Shown: piece after piece, positions 32,694-40,763 of the stretch
How the letters are laid out: each line of letters opens with the position of its first letter
How positions within the stretch are numbered: the stretch's first letter is position 1
Assembly: GCA_910575035.1 (NCBI GenBank)
Contig: CAJTDL010000003.1
Span: 1 to 64,000, forward strand
Origin: Lachnospiraceae bacterium
Lineage (GTDB): Bacteria; Bacillota; Clostridia; Lachnospirales; Lachnospiraceae
Direction of reading: 5' to 3'
Length of the DNA: 64,000 nt
Notes under the pieces: generated by a model
What the model was told of the DNA's origin: nothing
Seen by the model: only the letters and a program-made list of their open reading frames with translations
Database searches by the model: none
Position numbers and translations under genes: made by a program

Positions 32694-34112
32694 CTAATAT
32701 CCCATTGATTTTAATTTATCTAAACATTCTCTGTAATCTTTTCCCTTGTAAACTCGTTTTTCAAGGATACCTTTTAATTTTGCCCAGTGTCCCGATTGTT
32801 TTACAACATCTTCAAGAACATATGTACTTAACCAAGTTGAATTTTCGGCTTGAACACATAAAAGCTCATATGCTTCTTCGTACATAGCGAAACAGCGATA
32901 GATCCCAATGAGATAGCAGTCCAAATCTATTTTAACTTGAATCTCCGATTTGCCAATTTCTTGTCCCAATTCATACATCTTTTTGATAAGCCCAAGCCAA
33001 TAGTCTTTCCCATACTCATTGATTAGAGTATTTTTACAATATGTCTTTGAGAATATGCTTTTATATATGGAATAGGCCTGCTCTTTATTCTCTTGCTCTT
33101 TACAATCTACATCTGCCTGCTTGGAGTTTAATTTATCTTGCCATTGTTGAAGCCTAATGTTCTCCATCCACAAATCATTATCACGAGCAATCACTTGATT
33201 TTCTCGTTGCTTGATTTTCTCTAACGCAACTGATAGCTCTGCGGATTTTTTACTGATCTCATCAACGAGCAACAGAGCTTTTTCCTGTGTTTCAGCAAAA
33301 ATTTCTTGTATAAATGAAGTTTCAGAATAATTTTCTTTATCTGCCTTAACTGCTTCTGTTGTGATCTCTTCCGGCAGTGACAGGTAATATTCGCTGACCG
33401 TATATCCTTCAAAAACTTTACTGCCCTTTGTTCGGCTTGTTTTAATCCATACTTCCGAATACTCAATTTCTGAATATGTGTTTTCATCAATAAATATTTC
33501 ACAAAGATGTGCCAGACTACAATAGCGGTTAGCATAATTTGTTGTTGAGCCGACCCAAACTATACCTGTTTCATTTTCGGCCGTTTCATCACTTTCTTTT
33601 CCACGCATTCCGACCTTTGTAATCATAATTGTGCCAGTACAAATACCGATACCGCAGCCAATACAAATGTCCATTGATTTTTTCAAAGCAGGATTCAAGC
33701 AATAATCAATCAAAGTATGTATGTATCTTGCTGCCTTTGTTGCTTTATAAGACGAGGAAATAATTTGGTCGTCCTTGTTGCTATCTTGAAAAACACCCAT
33801 AATTCCGTCACCGGCAAACTGTCGTGTATATCCGCCCGAATACCGAATCGCTTGAATAACGACACGAATAAATGAGCGATAAACTTTCACCATTTTTTTA
33901 GATTTCAATTCATCTGTCAAATCGGTGGATTTTCTCATATCTACAAACAGAACAGAAAGTTTTCCCTTAAACACTTTATTTGAATCAGTTATATCGTTAA
34001 GCGGTGGCAATATGTCTGTAATTTCTATTTCTTCAACAGGCTGCCCTAAAATATTATTGACAGCGTTACTCGCCACTTCAAATTCTGATGTTGAAATAAA
34101 TGATTCGGTCAT
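32694..34112 (-). CDS. Class III nucleotidyl cyclase, Pycsar-like
   Basis: A 472-residue protein with an N-terminal class III cyclase domain (about residues 48-215). Both metal-binding aspartates are present (D58 in LFVDMRKS and D102 in FAGDGIM), as are the transition-state residues N192 and R196 in TTNYANR. The positions that choose adenine in adenylate cyclases are changed: the lysine four residues before the second Asp is Q98, and the Asp three before N192 is S189. A different base is therefore likely; cytosine or uracil, as in PycC, is inference. A coiled coil (about 280-345) and a helical C-terminal domain follow, possibly the phage sensor. ATG 34112 has GGAGG 8 bases upstream. Confidence 0.85.
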   Translation of the reverse strand: MTESFISTSEFEVASNAVNNILGQPVEEIEITDILPPLNDITDSNKVFKGKLSVLFVDMRKSTDLTDELKSKKMVKVYRSFIRVVIQAIRYSGGYTRQFAGDGIMGVFQDSNKDDQIISSSYKATKAARYIHTLIDYCLNPALKKSMDICIGCGIGICTGTIMITKVGMRGKESDETAENETGIVWVGSTTNYANRYCSLAHLCEIFIDENTYSEIEYSEVWIKTSRTKGSKVFEGYTVSEYYLSLPEEITTEAVKADKENYSETSFIQEIFAETQEKALLLVDEISKKSAELSVALEKIKQRENQVIARDNDLWMENIRLQQWQDKLNSKQADVDCKEQENKEQAYSIYKSIFSKTYCKNTLINEYGKDYWLGLIKKMYELGQEIGKSEIQVKIDLDCYLIGIYRCFAMYEEAYELLCVQAENSTWLSTYVLEDVVKQSGHWAKLKGILEKRVYKGKDYRECLDKLKSMGY

Positions 34113-34126
34113 AAACATAGCCTCCT

Positions 34127-35263
34127 TTACCTTCTGAAATCTTTTAACATTTGTTGCAAAAGTTGAGATTGTAAGTAGTCTTCTTTGATTGCGTCCATAT
34201 TATAACCATCTAAATCAGGGAAACGAGGCAGTCGATCGCTAAATGCGTCAACATTGTATTTTTCATAATTGGCTATGACAAAATCACTGAATTTTGTCCT
34301 TTCAAATTCAGATTCAAAAACAAGCACGCATTCCAAAAATCTTTGTCGTGCAGTTAGCTCCTCGTCCATATCATCAGTAATATAAAACAGATGAATTGTA
34401 TATTCGATTGAACCTTTCACGAAATACTTATATGAAATGTCCCAGCGGTGGTAGCTCTCTTTGTATAAAGAAACCCCGTCGGTTCTGGGGGTGGAGGTAA
34501 AACATCGTCCACCGTCCAAAGCAGCTCCACCCAAAGAATATAATAAGGTTTGATGATAGTAAATATTTATATCGTACCATCGAGGACGAGAATCGCACTG
34601 ATTGAACAGATAAAACTCATAACCATTTCTACAATCTTCTGCTTGAATATCTGCAAGTGTAAATTCGGGAGCATACTTATAAAACTTTTTGCCGTCATCA
34701 GAATCTACCCAATCGTAAGGTTTTTGCAAAAATAATAAGGCGCGATCCAGAGCAGTTGCATCAATTCCGAATCTCTTTTTCCATAGTTTTTCTATGACAT
34801 CTATATCTGCAGATGCATTTTTAGGGGTATTGGTATCCATTATTCGAGAATAGATGTTATTGGCAAATACACCTTGATATTGTTCTGTTAAATAATAGGG
34901 TGTATTACGATCATTGCGAATAACAATAACATCTATTACTTTTTTGCAGTATAAACAGGAATGAACATATACAGTTGGACGAACTCCGCCAGCAAATTTT
35001 TTATCCCGCAGGAATGTAACTATATCCTGTGTTTTTCTTCTGTTGGGGTCATTGGTAATATCGCAAGTAGCATAATCCGTTTCTTCATTAACCCCGATAA
35101 TAATGAGTCCATCGTGATTTGATAGATTATTTGCCATACATATAATATCATGCAGTAAATCAGACTTATTCTTGTGCCATTCCTTTTTGAAATCCCAATA
35201 TTCGCCCTCTTGCCGAAATGCAATTAGTCGTAACACTTCTTCTTTAAATGAAATCATATCCAT
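34127..35263 (-). CDS. AlbA_2/Schlafen-like domain protein
   Basis: A 378-residue protein. The N-terminal 150 residues match the AlbA_2 (Schlafen AAA_4-like) fold: EYWDFKKEWHKNKSDLLHDI, then the hallmark CMANNLSNHDGLIIIGVNEE. Such domains occur in transcriptional regulators and in nuclease- or ATP-linked defence proteins. The remaining 230 residues are not recognised. AAGGTGA precedes ATG 35263 by 6 bases. It sits in the same operon as the cyclase (14-base gap) and the Fic gene (15-base gap), so a role in sensing, regulating or enlarging the defence response is plausible but not evidenced. Confidence 0.78.
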   Translation of the reverse strand: MDMISFKEEVLRLIAFRQEGEYWDFKKEWHKNKSDLLHDIICMANNLSNHDGLIIIGVNEETDYATCDITNDPNRRKTQDIVTFLRDKKFAGGVRPTVYVHSCLYCKKVIDVIVIRNDRNTPYYLTEQYQGVFANNIYSRIMDTNTPKNASADIDVIEKLWKKRFGIDATALDRALLFLQKPYDWVDSDDGKKFYKYAPEFTLADIQAEDCRNGYEFYLFNQCDSRPRWYDINIYYHQTLLYSLGGAALDGGRCFTSTPRTDGVSLYKESYHRWDISYKYFVKGSIEYTIHLFYITDDMDEELTARQRFLECVLVFESEFERTKFSDFVIANYEKYNVDAFSDRLPRFPDLDGYNMDAIKEDYLQSQLLQQMLKDFRR

Positions 35264-35278
35264 TGAAGTCACCTTATA

Positions 35279-36325
35279 CTATGCCTTAATATAACGCGTA
35301 GATCTTGCTGACCCAATCCGTTTTATTGCACCGCTCTTTACCATTGAACCGAGGACTGCTTCAACTGTTGTCGGACTGACATCGGGGAGAATCTTACATA
35401 TTTCGGCTTTGGAAAGAGGGGTCAGACTGTTTAATACCGTTGCTTCTATGCGGGCTTTCTTTGTAATCTTTTTCCCATGTAAGACTGCAAAGCGTTTGTC
35501 CAACTCTTTATAGCACATATAAAGCATAGACAGGAAATTCTCAATAAATGGGAAATAACTATTTTCATTTGATTCCCAACCGTCAGAAGATTGACGAAGA
35601 GATTCGTAATAATAGGCTTTGTAGTTATTGATTTGCTCTTCAAAGGACACATATTTTCCGGCATCAAAGCCATTCTTGTATAGGAGCAACAACGATAACA
35701 GGCGTGACATTCTGCCGTTACCATCTCTGAATGGATGTATGCAGAGAAAATCCAAAATAATGCAAGGAATCAATAGCAGTTGGTTTATATTGGCGTCACT
35801 ACGTGCTTCCATATAGGCAAGCTCTAACTGTTCCATAGCCTTTGGCGTTTCATTTGCAGGGGTGGGACGAAAACGAACACGCCTGTTTCCGTCTGTTTCG
35901 ATTTCCAAAATCACATTATCGTCTGCTTTATATTGACCGCCATATTCATAACCTGCAAATGCCATCATCATTTCGTGCAAATGCAAAATATCACGCTCAC
36001 AAAAATCAATACGCTCATAGTCCAAATGAATTTCATTTAATGCATCCCTATATCCGGCAATTTCCGCTTCATTATGATTCAACGGAGCGCTGTTCTGATT
36101 GACGATAGCGGCAATACGCTCGTCACTTGTAACAATACCCTCAATAGCATTAGAACTCTTAATCGACTGTACCTTTGCAACTGCCTCTAACTCCGTAAAA
36201 ATTTGGGTATATTCCTCTTTTCGCACTCCCGCCATTGTTTTCAATGCCGAAATATTTGAAGTAAGATTCACCAAATTTGCAGGCAGTAAGCCGTTGCTTA
36301 AAAAAGAGTAATCGAATTTCCTCAT
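35279..36325 (-). CDS. Fic-domain AMP transferase-like protein
   Basis: A 348-residue Fic protein. The active-site motif HPFRDGNGRMSR is complete, so it can in principle transfer AMP or a related group to a target protein. The N-terminal SSNAIEG matches the autoinhibitory (S/T)xxxE(G/N) motif of class II Fic proteins, which holds the enzyme inactive until released. A C-terminal winged helix (PLSKAEICKILPDVSPTTVE) could bind DNA and its own promoter, where an ATATGCAG inverted repeat occurs. AAAGGATGG precedes ATG 36325. It is the first gene of the four-gene operon; this link to a cyclase-effector pair is unusual. Confidence 0.88.
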   Translation of the reverse strand: MRKFDYSFLSNGLLPANLVNLTSNISALKTMAGVRKEEYTQIFTELEAVAKVQSIKSSNAIEGIVTSDERIAAIVNQNSAPLNHNEAEIAGYRDALNEIHLDYERIDFCERDILHLHEMMMAFAGYEYGGQYKADDNVILEIETDGNRRVRFRPTPANETPKAMEQLELAYMEARSDANINQLLLIPCIILDFLCIHPFRDGNGRMSRLLSLLLLYKNGFDAGKYVSFEEQINNYKAYYYESLRQSSDGWESNENSYFPFIENFLSMLYMCYKELDKRFAVLHGKKITKKARIEATVLNSLTPLSKAEICKILPDVSPTTVEAVLGSMVKSGAIKRIGSARSTRYIKA

Positions 36326-36340
36326 ATCACACCATCCTTT

Positions 36341-36402
36341 CTGCATATTGTTGTAACATATTATATGCAGAAAATCAAGCCATATCTGTTTTATCTGCAT
36401 AT
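36341..36402 (-). promoter_or_regulatory. Operator-like repeats upstream of fic
   Basis: CTGCATAT (36341-36348) and ATATGCAG (36363-36370) form a perfect inverted repeat that overlaps a minus-strand TATAAT (36360-36365). A third CTGCATAT lies at 36395-36402. Binding of the Fic protein's winged helix here is inference. The stretch 36403-36594 has no firm gene; a minus-strand frame from 36596 opening MQIRYDSMERQRFYLRGYSD is probably a gene remnant. Confidence 0.6.
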
Positions 36403-36594
36403 AAAACAGAATAAATTATGCAGGTATGAGGAAACAATGTGCAGAAACTTATAAAAAGCAGTACAGAATGATTACATACTGCCTTCATCAAATGCTCATT
36501 TTGCAGCATGCCAGTCTTTTTCAGATGTGTAATGCCGTCACTATATCCTCTGAGATAAAATCTCTGCCGTTCCATACTGTCGTACCGAATCTGC

Positions 36595-36827
36595 ATGAAA
36601 AAAGGCGTCCATCTGATAAGATGAAACGCCCACGGCAACCAGCGGCCAGGCAATACACCGGACCGCTGGCGCTATTAAATTTTGTCGTTAATGAAACAGC
36701 CTCCTTTTTTCGATATTTTTCTCGCCATGTTTCAACTTGGAAAAGGAATTGAATAAATGACGGCAAACGCGTGGACTCCTTGAAAATCAAGGCTTTTTCC
36801 GTTTGTCGTTATTATACCGTAACGGCA
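36595..36827 (-). repeat. Direct repeat copy 2: second promoter/leader/terminator unit
   Basis: Second copy of the 233-bp unit at 31477-31709, same orientation, so that the two enclose the four-gene operon. It keeps TATAAT (36811-36816), a 17-codon frame (36675-36728, ATG start, encoding MARKISKKGGCFINDKI), the CCAGCGG/CCGCTGG hairpin (36639-36669) and a GGCGT..ATC/GAT..ACGCC stem with a run of T (36598-36630). It reads toward fic, 270 bases away. Similarity to copy 1 ends at 36827, exactly where an integrase remnant begins. Confidence 0.82.
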
Positions 36828-36924
36828 CTCCCACGCAAGTATGCTGATCAATCTGGGATTCTCCGCACTGGAGACTGCAGACCGGCTGGGGCATGAATCC
36901 GTGAAGACCACATTGGACACCTAG
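36826..36924 (+). pseudogene. C-terminal remnant of a tyrosine integrase
   Basis: Thirty-two codons encode HSHASMLINLGFSALETADR then LGHESVKTTLDT before a TAG. This is the conserved C-terminal catalytic part of ICE tyrosine recombinases (the H-x-x-H/R...LGH block); the expected Tyr would be the next residue after DT, and the stop replaces it. All upstream coding sequence is missing, replaced by the repeat. It marks the end of an older or related integrated element. Confidence 0.72.
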
Positions 36925-36970
36925 TTTATTATGAAACGTAGGCTATTTCAAACACAGTCGGAGAAAAGAA

Positions 36971-37312
36971 ATGGAAAATGTTTTAATCACAGGAACAACA
37001 AGCGGATTTGGAAAAACGTTTGCTGAAAAATTTGCCAGTATGTGAAATAACATCTTACTTATATCAAGAGATATGCAAAAATTGAAACAACAGCAGTTAT
37101 ATTTACAGAATCAGTATCATGTGACCGTAAATTTTATTGCATTTGATCTGACAAAAGAAGATGCCACAGATTTTATTATAGAACAAATTGACAATTGGAA
37201 TATACCTATTGACTTCCTTGTCAACAATGCAGGTTTCAATGAGTGCGGCTTATTCTCTCAAACAGATATTGGTTCAACTTCTTGTTTTTTTCTCAAAAAT
37301 AATGCCTATTGA
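36971..37312 (+). pseudogene. Broken short-chain dehydrogenase (SDR) gene
   Basis: The frame from ATG 36971 gives MENVLITGTTSGFGKTFAEK, a glycine-rich NAD(P)-binding start. It is interrupted by TGA at about 37043, continues in the same frame through FDLTKED and DFLVNNAGFNECGLF (the conserved NNAG motif), then loses similarity near 37275 and stops at 37312. The catalytic YxxxK part is missing. The stop and the truncation make it a pseudogene. Confidence 0.75.
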
Positions 37313-37379
37313 TATTACAAACAAACTAACAATGATTATGATGAACAGACAATAAAAGAAATGGACACTCTCCCAAGAC

Positions 37380-37530
37380 TCTTAAAAGTCAGTATGGCGG
37401 GTTCCAAATTGATGTCCCCGGAGATAGAAATGGCGAATTTGAGCCAAAACTCATTAAACGATTTGAAAAACCGTGGAGTAAAAGACGTACTGTTTTTCTG
37501 CGCAGATGGCCTGTCCGGCTTTACATCCCC
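37380..37530 (+). pseudogene. IS256-type transposase remnants
   Basis: Two short stretches match IS256-family transposases: QYGGFQIDVPGDRNGEFEPK in one frame (from about 37390) and NRGVKDVLFFCADGLSGF in another (about 37460-37520). In an intact transposase these are far apart, so an internal deletion and frameshift have occurred. The surrounding 37313-37686 shows no intact gene. Confidence 0.6.
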
Positions 37531-37686
37531 CCTTATTCCATCGGCATCTGTATTATTGCCAAAAAACTTAGGCCTTATTCCGGAGGCCGGGTGTGGGCAG
37601 AGCCAACGAAAAAGCAATAAATACAGAGCCTTAATAAACATGCAAAAATTAGAAATAACGGTATAACCCTCCTGAATCCGGGTATA

Positions 37687-37911
37687 CTATGGCGGCATCT
37701 TCTGTGTGATGCCGTCTATGTCCCGTTCCAGCTTCGCCAGAGATGTAGTCCCTAAACGCAGCCGCCACAGGATGATCGGTTTCCATTTTCCCTTGAGCAT
37801 GTCATGCACAAGTTCCAAAGGGCAGGTATATTCCGTCCGCATTTTCATAGGCAAATATAATATCGGTACTTTTTCTTCTCCAGACGCTCCTGGCGTCGTT
37901 TCTTTTTCCAT
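37687..37911 (-). pseudogene. Truncated HxlR-family regulator
   Basis: Seventy-four codons give YTCPLELVHDMLKGKWKPII then LWRLRLGTTSLAKLERDIDG, the N-terminal winged-helix half of HxlR proteins, usually about 110 residues long. The frame ends in a stop after ITQKMPP, just where the recognition-helix partner strand should begin. HxlR regulators often flank oxidoreductase genes like the broken SDR gene nearby, so both may be relics of one unit. Confidence 0.7.
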
Positions 37912-37929
37912 GCCTCCATTCCTGCTTTT

Positions 37930-39132
37930 TTAGGCACCTACATCGCTCCAATCTATGATTTTCTTCAAATAAGGATCTGCGCCATATTTACCTTCCAAAT
38001 ACTGCTTATCATATTTTGCATCCTTACGCACAGATTCTCCCTTATCATTTTTAAACCCTACCAAAGAATATAATCCCGAATTCTGCCCTCTTCCCTTTGC
38101 CACAAACCAGATTTCATCTCTCCTAAACACATCATTGTTCATAGTAGACAAAACATGTGAAGTAAAAATTAATTGCCCGCCCTTCTTGTTTATACTCATA
38201 TCTGTAAACAGCTGAATCACATATTGCAGTAACACAGGGTGGATCTTTACATCCAATTCATCTATAACAAGCGCAGTTCCATAAATCAAACTTTTTGCAA
38301 TAAACGGAAGTAACCCGAACAGTTTTCTTGTTCCGCTGGATTCTTCCGACAATGTGATTTCAGCACTATACCCATCCACAATATGTTTTGTGAAAATTTC
38401 AATGCGGCCATCATCCTTTTCTTCAATTCTAAAATCTTCGATATCCAAATCCATCTCTTTCATCATATTTAATACTAAATGCTTTATATCTTCGGACTTC
38501 GCTATCGCTGTTCTCGGTTCTTGATAGGGATTTCTGTAATTCAGGAAATCAATAGCGTCTTCAAACCAGTTCAGTACATCGCTTACCACCTCATTTTTCT
38601 TGTAGGTAATCCCAAAGTAAGAAATCAATGGCAAGGTCACCGAGAGATCCTCGCTTATCTTTAATCTCCCAAAGACTCCTTTTAATTCTGTTGATTCTGT
38701 ATCTCTTCTGAAAAGCGCCGAACGTCTTCCGGTATCCATTTTCACTCGTTCAAGACTTTCATAGACAACTTCATCTTTTTTCACATGAAGAATATAACGA
38801 TATTCTGCTTTTGCCGTTCTGAAAAACAATTCAAATTCTGTAGGTTCATCTTTCGTCTGTTCAGAAAATGCAAATGGTTCTACCGAAATTTTACGGGCTT
38901 TATAATTACAATCTGTTTTATCACAAGTAGCACAGAGCGGTCTTAACACTTTGGAATCCAAAGTATGCAATGCTTCTAATACATTTGATTTCCCTCCCCC
39001 ATTAGGTCCATAAATCACAGAAATTGGCAAAAACAATTTAGCGTCTATATCTTTCATAATTTTACTATCATGTTCTGAAATTGCGGCTGCCTGCATATCA
39101 ATTCTTACCAAAAAGGAGCCATTTTTTACCAA
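37930..39132 (-). CDS. AAA15-type ATPase of the abortive-infection/OLD-like class
   Basis: A protein of up to 400 residues with an ABC/SMC-like ATPase: Walker A GPNGGGKS (residues 42-49), a four-cysteine insertion with CATCDKTDCNY, signature LSEESSGTRKLFGLLP, Walker B ALVIDELDVKIHP and a switch region IFTSHVLSTMN. The C-terminal YLEGKYGADPYLK segment is typical of AAA15 ATPases, which often work in phage defence with an RloB-type partner. No such partner is adjacent. The start is uncertain: the frame opens at TTG 39132 without a ribosome binding site, and the usual first beta strand seems short, so slight N-terminal truncation is possible. The gene is AT-rich. Confidence 0.8.
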   Translation of the reverse strand: MVKNGSFLVRIDMQAAAISEHDSKIMKDIDAKLFLPISVIYGPNGGGKSNVLEALHTLDSKVLRPLCATCDKTDCNYKARKISVEPFAFSEQTKDEPTEFELFFRTAKAEYRYILHVKKDEVVYESLERVKMDTGRRSALFRRDTESTELKGVFGRLKISEDLSVTLPLISYFGITYKKNEVVSDVLNWFEDAIDFLNYRNPYQEPRTAIAKSEDIKHLVLNMMKEMDLDIEDFRIEEKDDGRIEIFTKHIVDGYSAEITLSEESSGTRKLFGLLPFIAKSLIYGTALVIDELDVKIHPVLLQYVIQLFTDMSINKKGGQLIFTSHVLSTMNNDVFRRDEIWFVAKGRGQNSGLYSLVGFKNDKGESVRKDAKYDKQYLEGKYGADPYLKKIIDWSDVGA

Positions 39133-39243
39133 AACACATACTATTTTACACTACCTGTTTTTTAACTCCGCCCCTTGCATTTATCTTTCTCTTAGTATAT
39201 ACTTTTCATAATCATAAGTAAAACAAAGAAGGCGGCAGAAAAA

Positions 39244-39648
39244 ATGCGTGGAACAAAACATTTACGCTACAGCTTAATAATTGCCAATAAGAAGGCTGTG
39301 TCCATTGCCATTCTGGCGTCTGTATTTCTGACATTGCTTTTGTCCCTGCATTTCCACCTTTGGAGCGATGGCTGGAGAGAAGGGGACTTAGAAGATGCCA
39401 TCCAAAAGCAGGAAGCATTGATTGGAACAGGCATTGCTCTGGAAGGCGAAGCTTTGGCTTTTGTACAGGTTTCATCAGAAACGCATTCCAAAGGACTTAT
39501 CCATCTTTGGAATGAAATATATTTTTATTTTTGTTTTCTCTGTATGTTTGGGATATTCACTATCCCAGCTATTCTTTTTATACTCTTTTTTTCTAAATAT
39601 TTGCAGCGTATAACGCTTTTCAGCTTATCAGTGCGAATGAACCGTTGA
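39244..39648 (+). CDS. Small two-helix membrane protein, 134 aa
   Basis: No family is recognised with confidence. One hydrophobic helix lies near residues 17-37, followed by an external-looking loop of about 55 residues and a second, longer hydrophobic stretch (about 90-120). The first helix and loop resemble the N-terminus of FtsX-type permeases, and the downstream genes encode such a transporter, so it may be a truncated permease. The ribosome binding site (AAGGCGG) is weak. Confidence 0.5.
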   Translation: MRGTKHLRYSLIIANKKAVSIAILASVFLTLLLSLHFHLWSDGWREGDLEDAIQKQEALIGTGIALEGEALAFVQVSSETHSKGLIHLWNEIYFYFCFLCMFGIFTIPAILFILFFSKYLQRITLFSLSVRMNR

Positions 39649-39785
39649 TTTGCGCTGTGCCCAGGCATTTCTAAATTCAATTTCCAGAACAACTAAAAAA
39701 ATGCTTTCTTAATTTCTGCAAAGGTTTGCCTATATCCAGAAAAATCCGGCAATCCTTTCACTATTCCTTTCGCTATTCAATAACA

Positions 39786-40020
39786 GCCGGATGCAGGGGC
39801 TTTTCCCTGCTGCTGTGACTTCGGAGAAAAGCCAGAAGTTCTTGCTTTCTGCCCATCCCCCAGGATTTGGAGGCATGGATGTCCCCAAAAGGCGCGCATG
39901 AAGCCATGGATGGCGGCTAAGCGCCGGTCCGTAAGCATCCCAAAGTTCCGCGCAGAAGGCTTAGAACTTCCAGCTTTTCGGAGACCGGAACCGCAGCAGG
40001 GAAAAGCTCCTGCATCCGGC
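39786..40020. repeat. 235-bp inverted-repeat element
   Basis: GCCGGATGCAGGGGCTTTTC at 39786 begins a 28-base arm that matches the complement of 39993-40020 with one mismatch. The match continues imperfectly for another 25-30 bases, including AAAAGC and AGAAGTTC blocks. There is no credible gene in 39649-40064; an opposite-strand frame of 86 codons is merely the open side of the repeat. It could be a MITE-like or repeated extragenic element. Confidence 0.72.
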
Positions 40021-40064
40021 GTCCGAATAGCCCCCAAAAAATAAAAACCATCAGGAGGCTCCCC

Positions 40065-40763
40065 ATGTACGCATTAGAAGCAAAACATCTCTATAAAAGC
40101 TACCACACAAGAAAACAAACAATAACTGTACTGCAAGACATCTCCCTGCAGATCCGCAAAGGCGAAATGGTCGCCATTATGGGCCCATCCGGAAGCGGAA
40201 AGAGCACCCTACTCCATAATTTAAGCGGCATCGACCAGCCAGACTCCGGCGAAATACTGGTAAATGGCCATAATTTAGCCTCTTTCTCCCAAGAAGAGCT
40301 TGCCCTATTCCGCAGAAAAAACTTCGGAATGGTCTTTCAGGACTTCCAATTGCTGGAAAGCCTTTCCGTAGGAGAAAATATCCTGCTGCCCATGATCTTG
40401 GACAAACGGAACGGACAGGAACAAAAACAGCAATTGGAAAAGCTGCTAAAGCTGACAGGCCTGGAAGAATTGAAAGACAGAGGGATTACAGAATTGTCCG
40501 GCGGACAGAAACAGAGGGTTGCCATTGCCCGTGCCTTTGTGCAGGAGCCGCATCTTGTTTTTGCAGATGAGCCAACCGGGAGCTTAGATGCAGAAACCGC
40601 TGAAAATATCCTGCATTGCATGGCAGATATGAACCGGCAGGCTCAGGCCAGTATGCTGATTGTCACCCACGACCTGTATGCAGCCTCTTTCTGCCACCGC
40701 ATACTCAGCCTGACAGAAAATGGGTTATTGCCATATGAACAGGAAGGAAGGTGGGACAGATGA
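40065..40763 (+). CDS. ABC transporter ATP-binding protein (MacB/BceA type)
   Basis: A 232-residue ABC ATPase with Walker A GPSGSGKST (about residue 38), signature ELSGGQKQR, Walker B LVFADEPTGSLD and switch histidine in VTHD. The sequence, including NLSGIDQPDSGEI and FGMVFQDFQLLESL, places it with the MacB/LolD/BceA group, which drives FtsX-type permeases in peptide antibiotic resistance or lipoprotein handling. AGGAGG lies 7 bases before ATG 40065. It overlaps the permease gene by 13 bases, so the two form a transporter. Confidence 0.93.
   Translation: MYALEAKHLYKSYHTRKQTITVLQDISLQIRKGEMVAIMGPSGSGKSTLLHNLSGIDQPDSGEILVNGHNLASFSQEELALFRRKNFGMVFQDFQLLESLSVGENILLPMILDKRNGQEQKQQLEKLLKLTGLEELKDRGITELSGGQKQRVAIARAFVQEPHLVFADEPTGSLDAETAENILHCMADMNRQAQASMLIVTHDLYAASFCHRILSLTENGLLPYEQEGRWDR

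Noticed and set aside
32694-34112. Housekeeping adenylate cyclase
   Set aside because: The adenine-selecting residues are changed, the gene is in an AT-rich mobile island and is followed directly by a PycTM-like membrane protein; nothing suggests a general cAMP pathway.
39777-40037. An 86-codon frame across the inverted-repeat element
   Set aside because: Its ends are mirror images because it reads through both arms of the palindrome; no ribosome binding site and no plausible fold.
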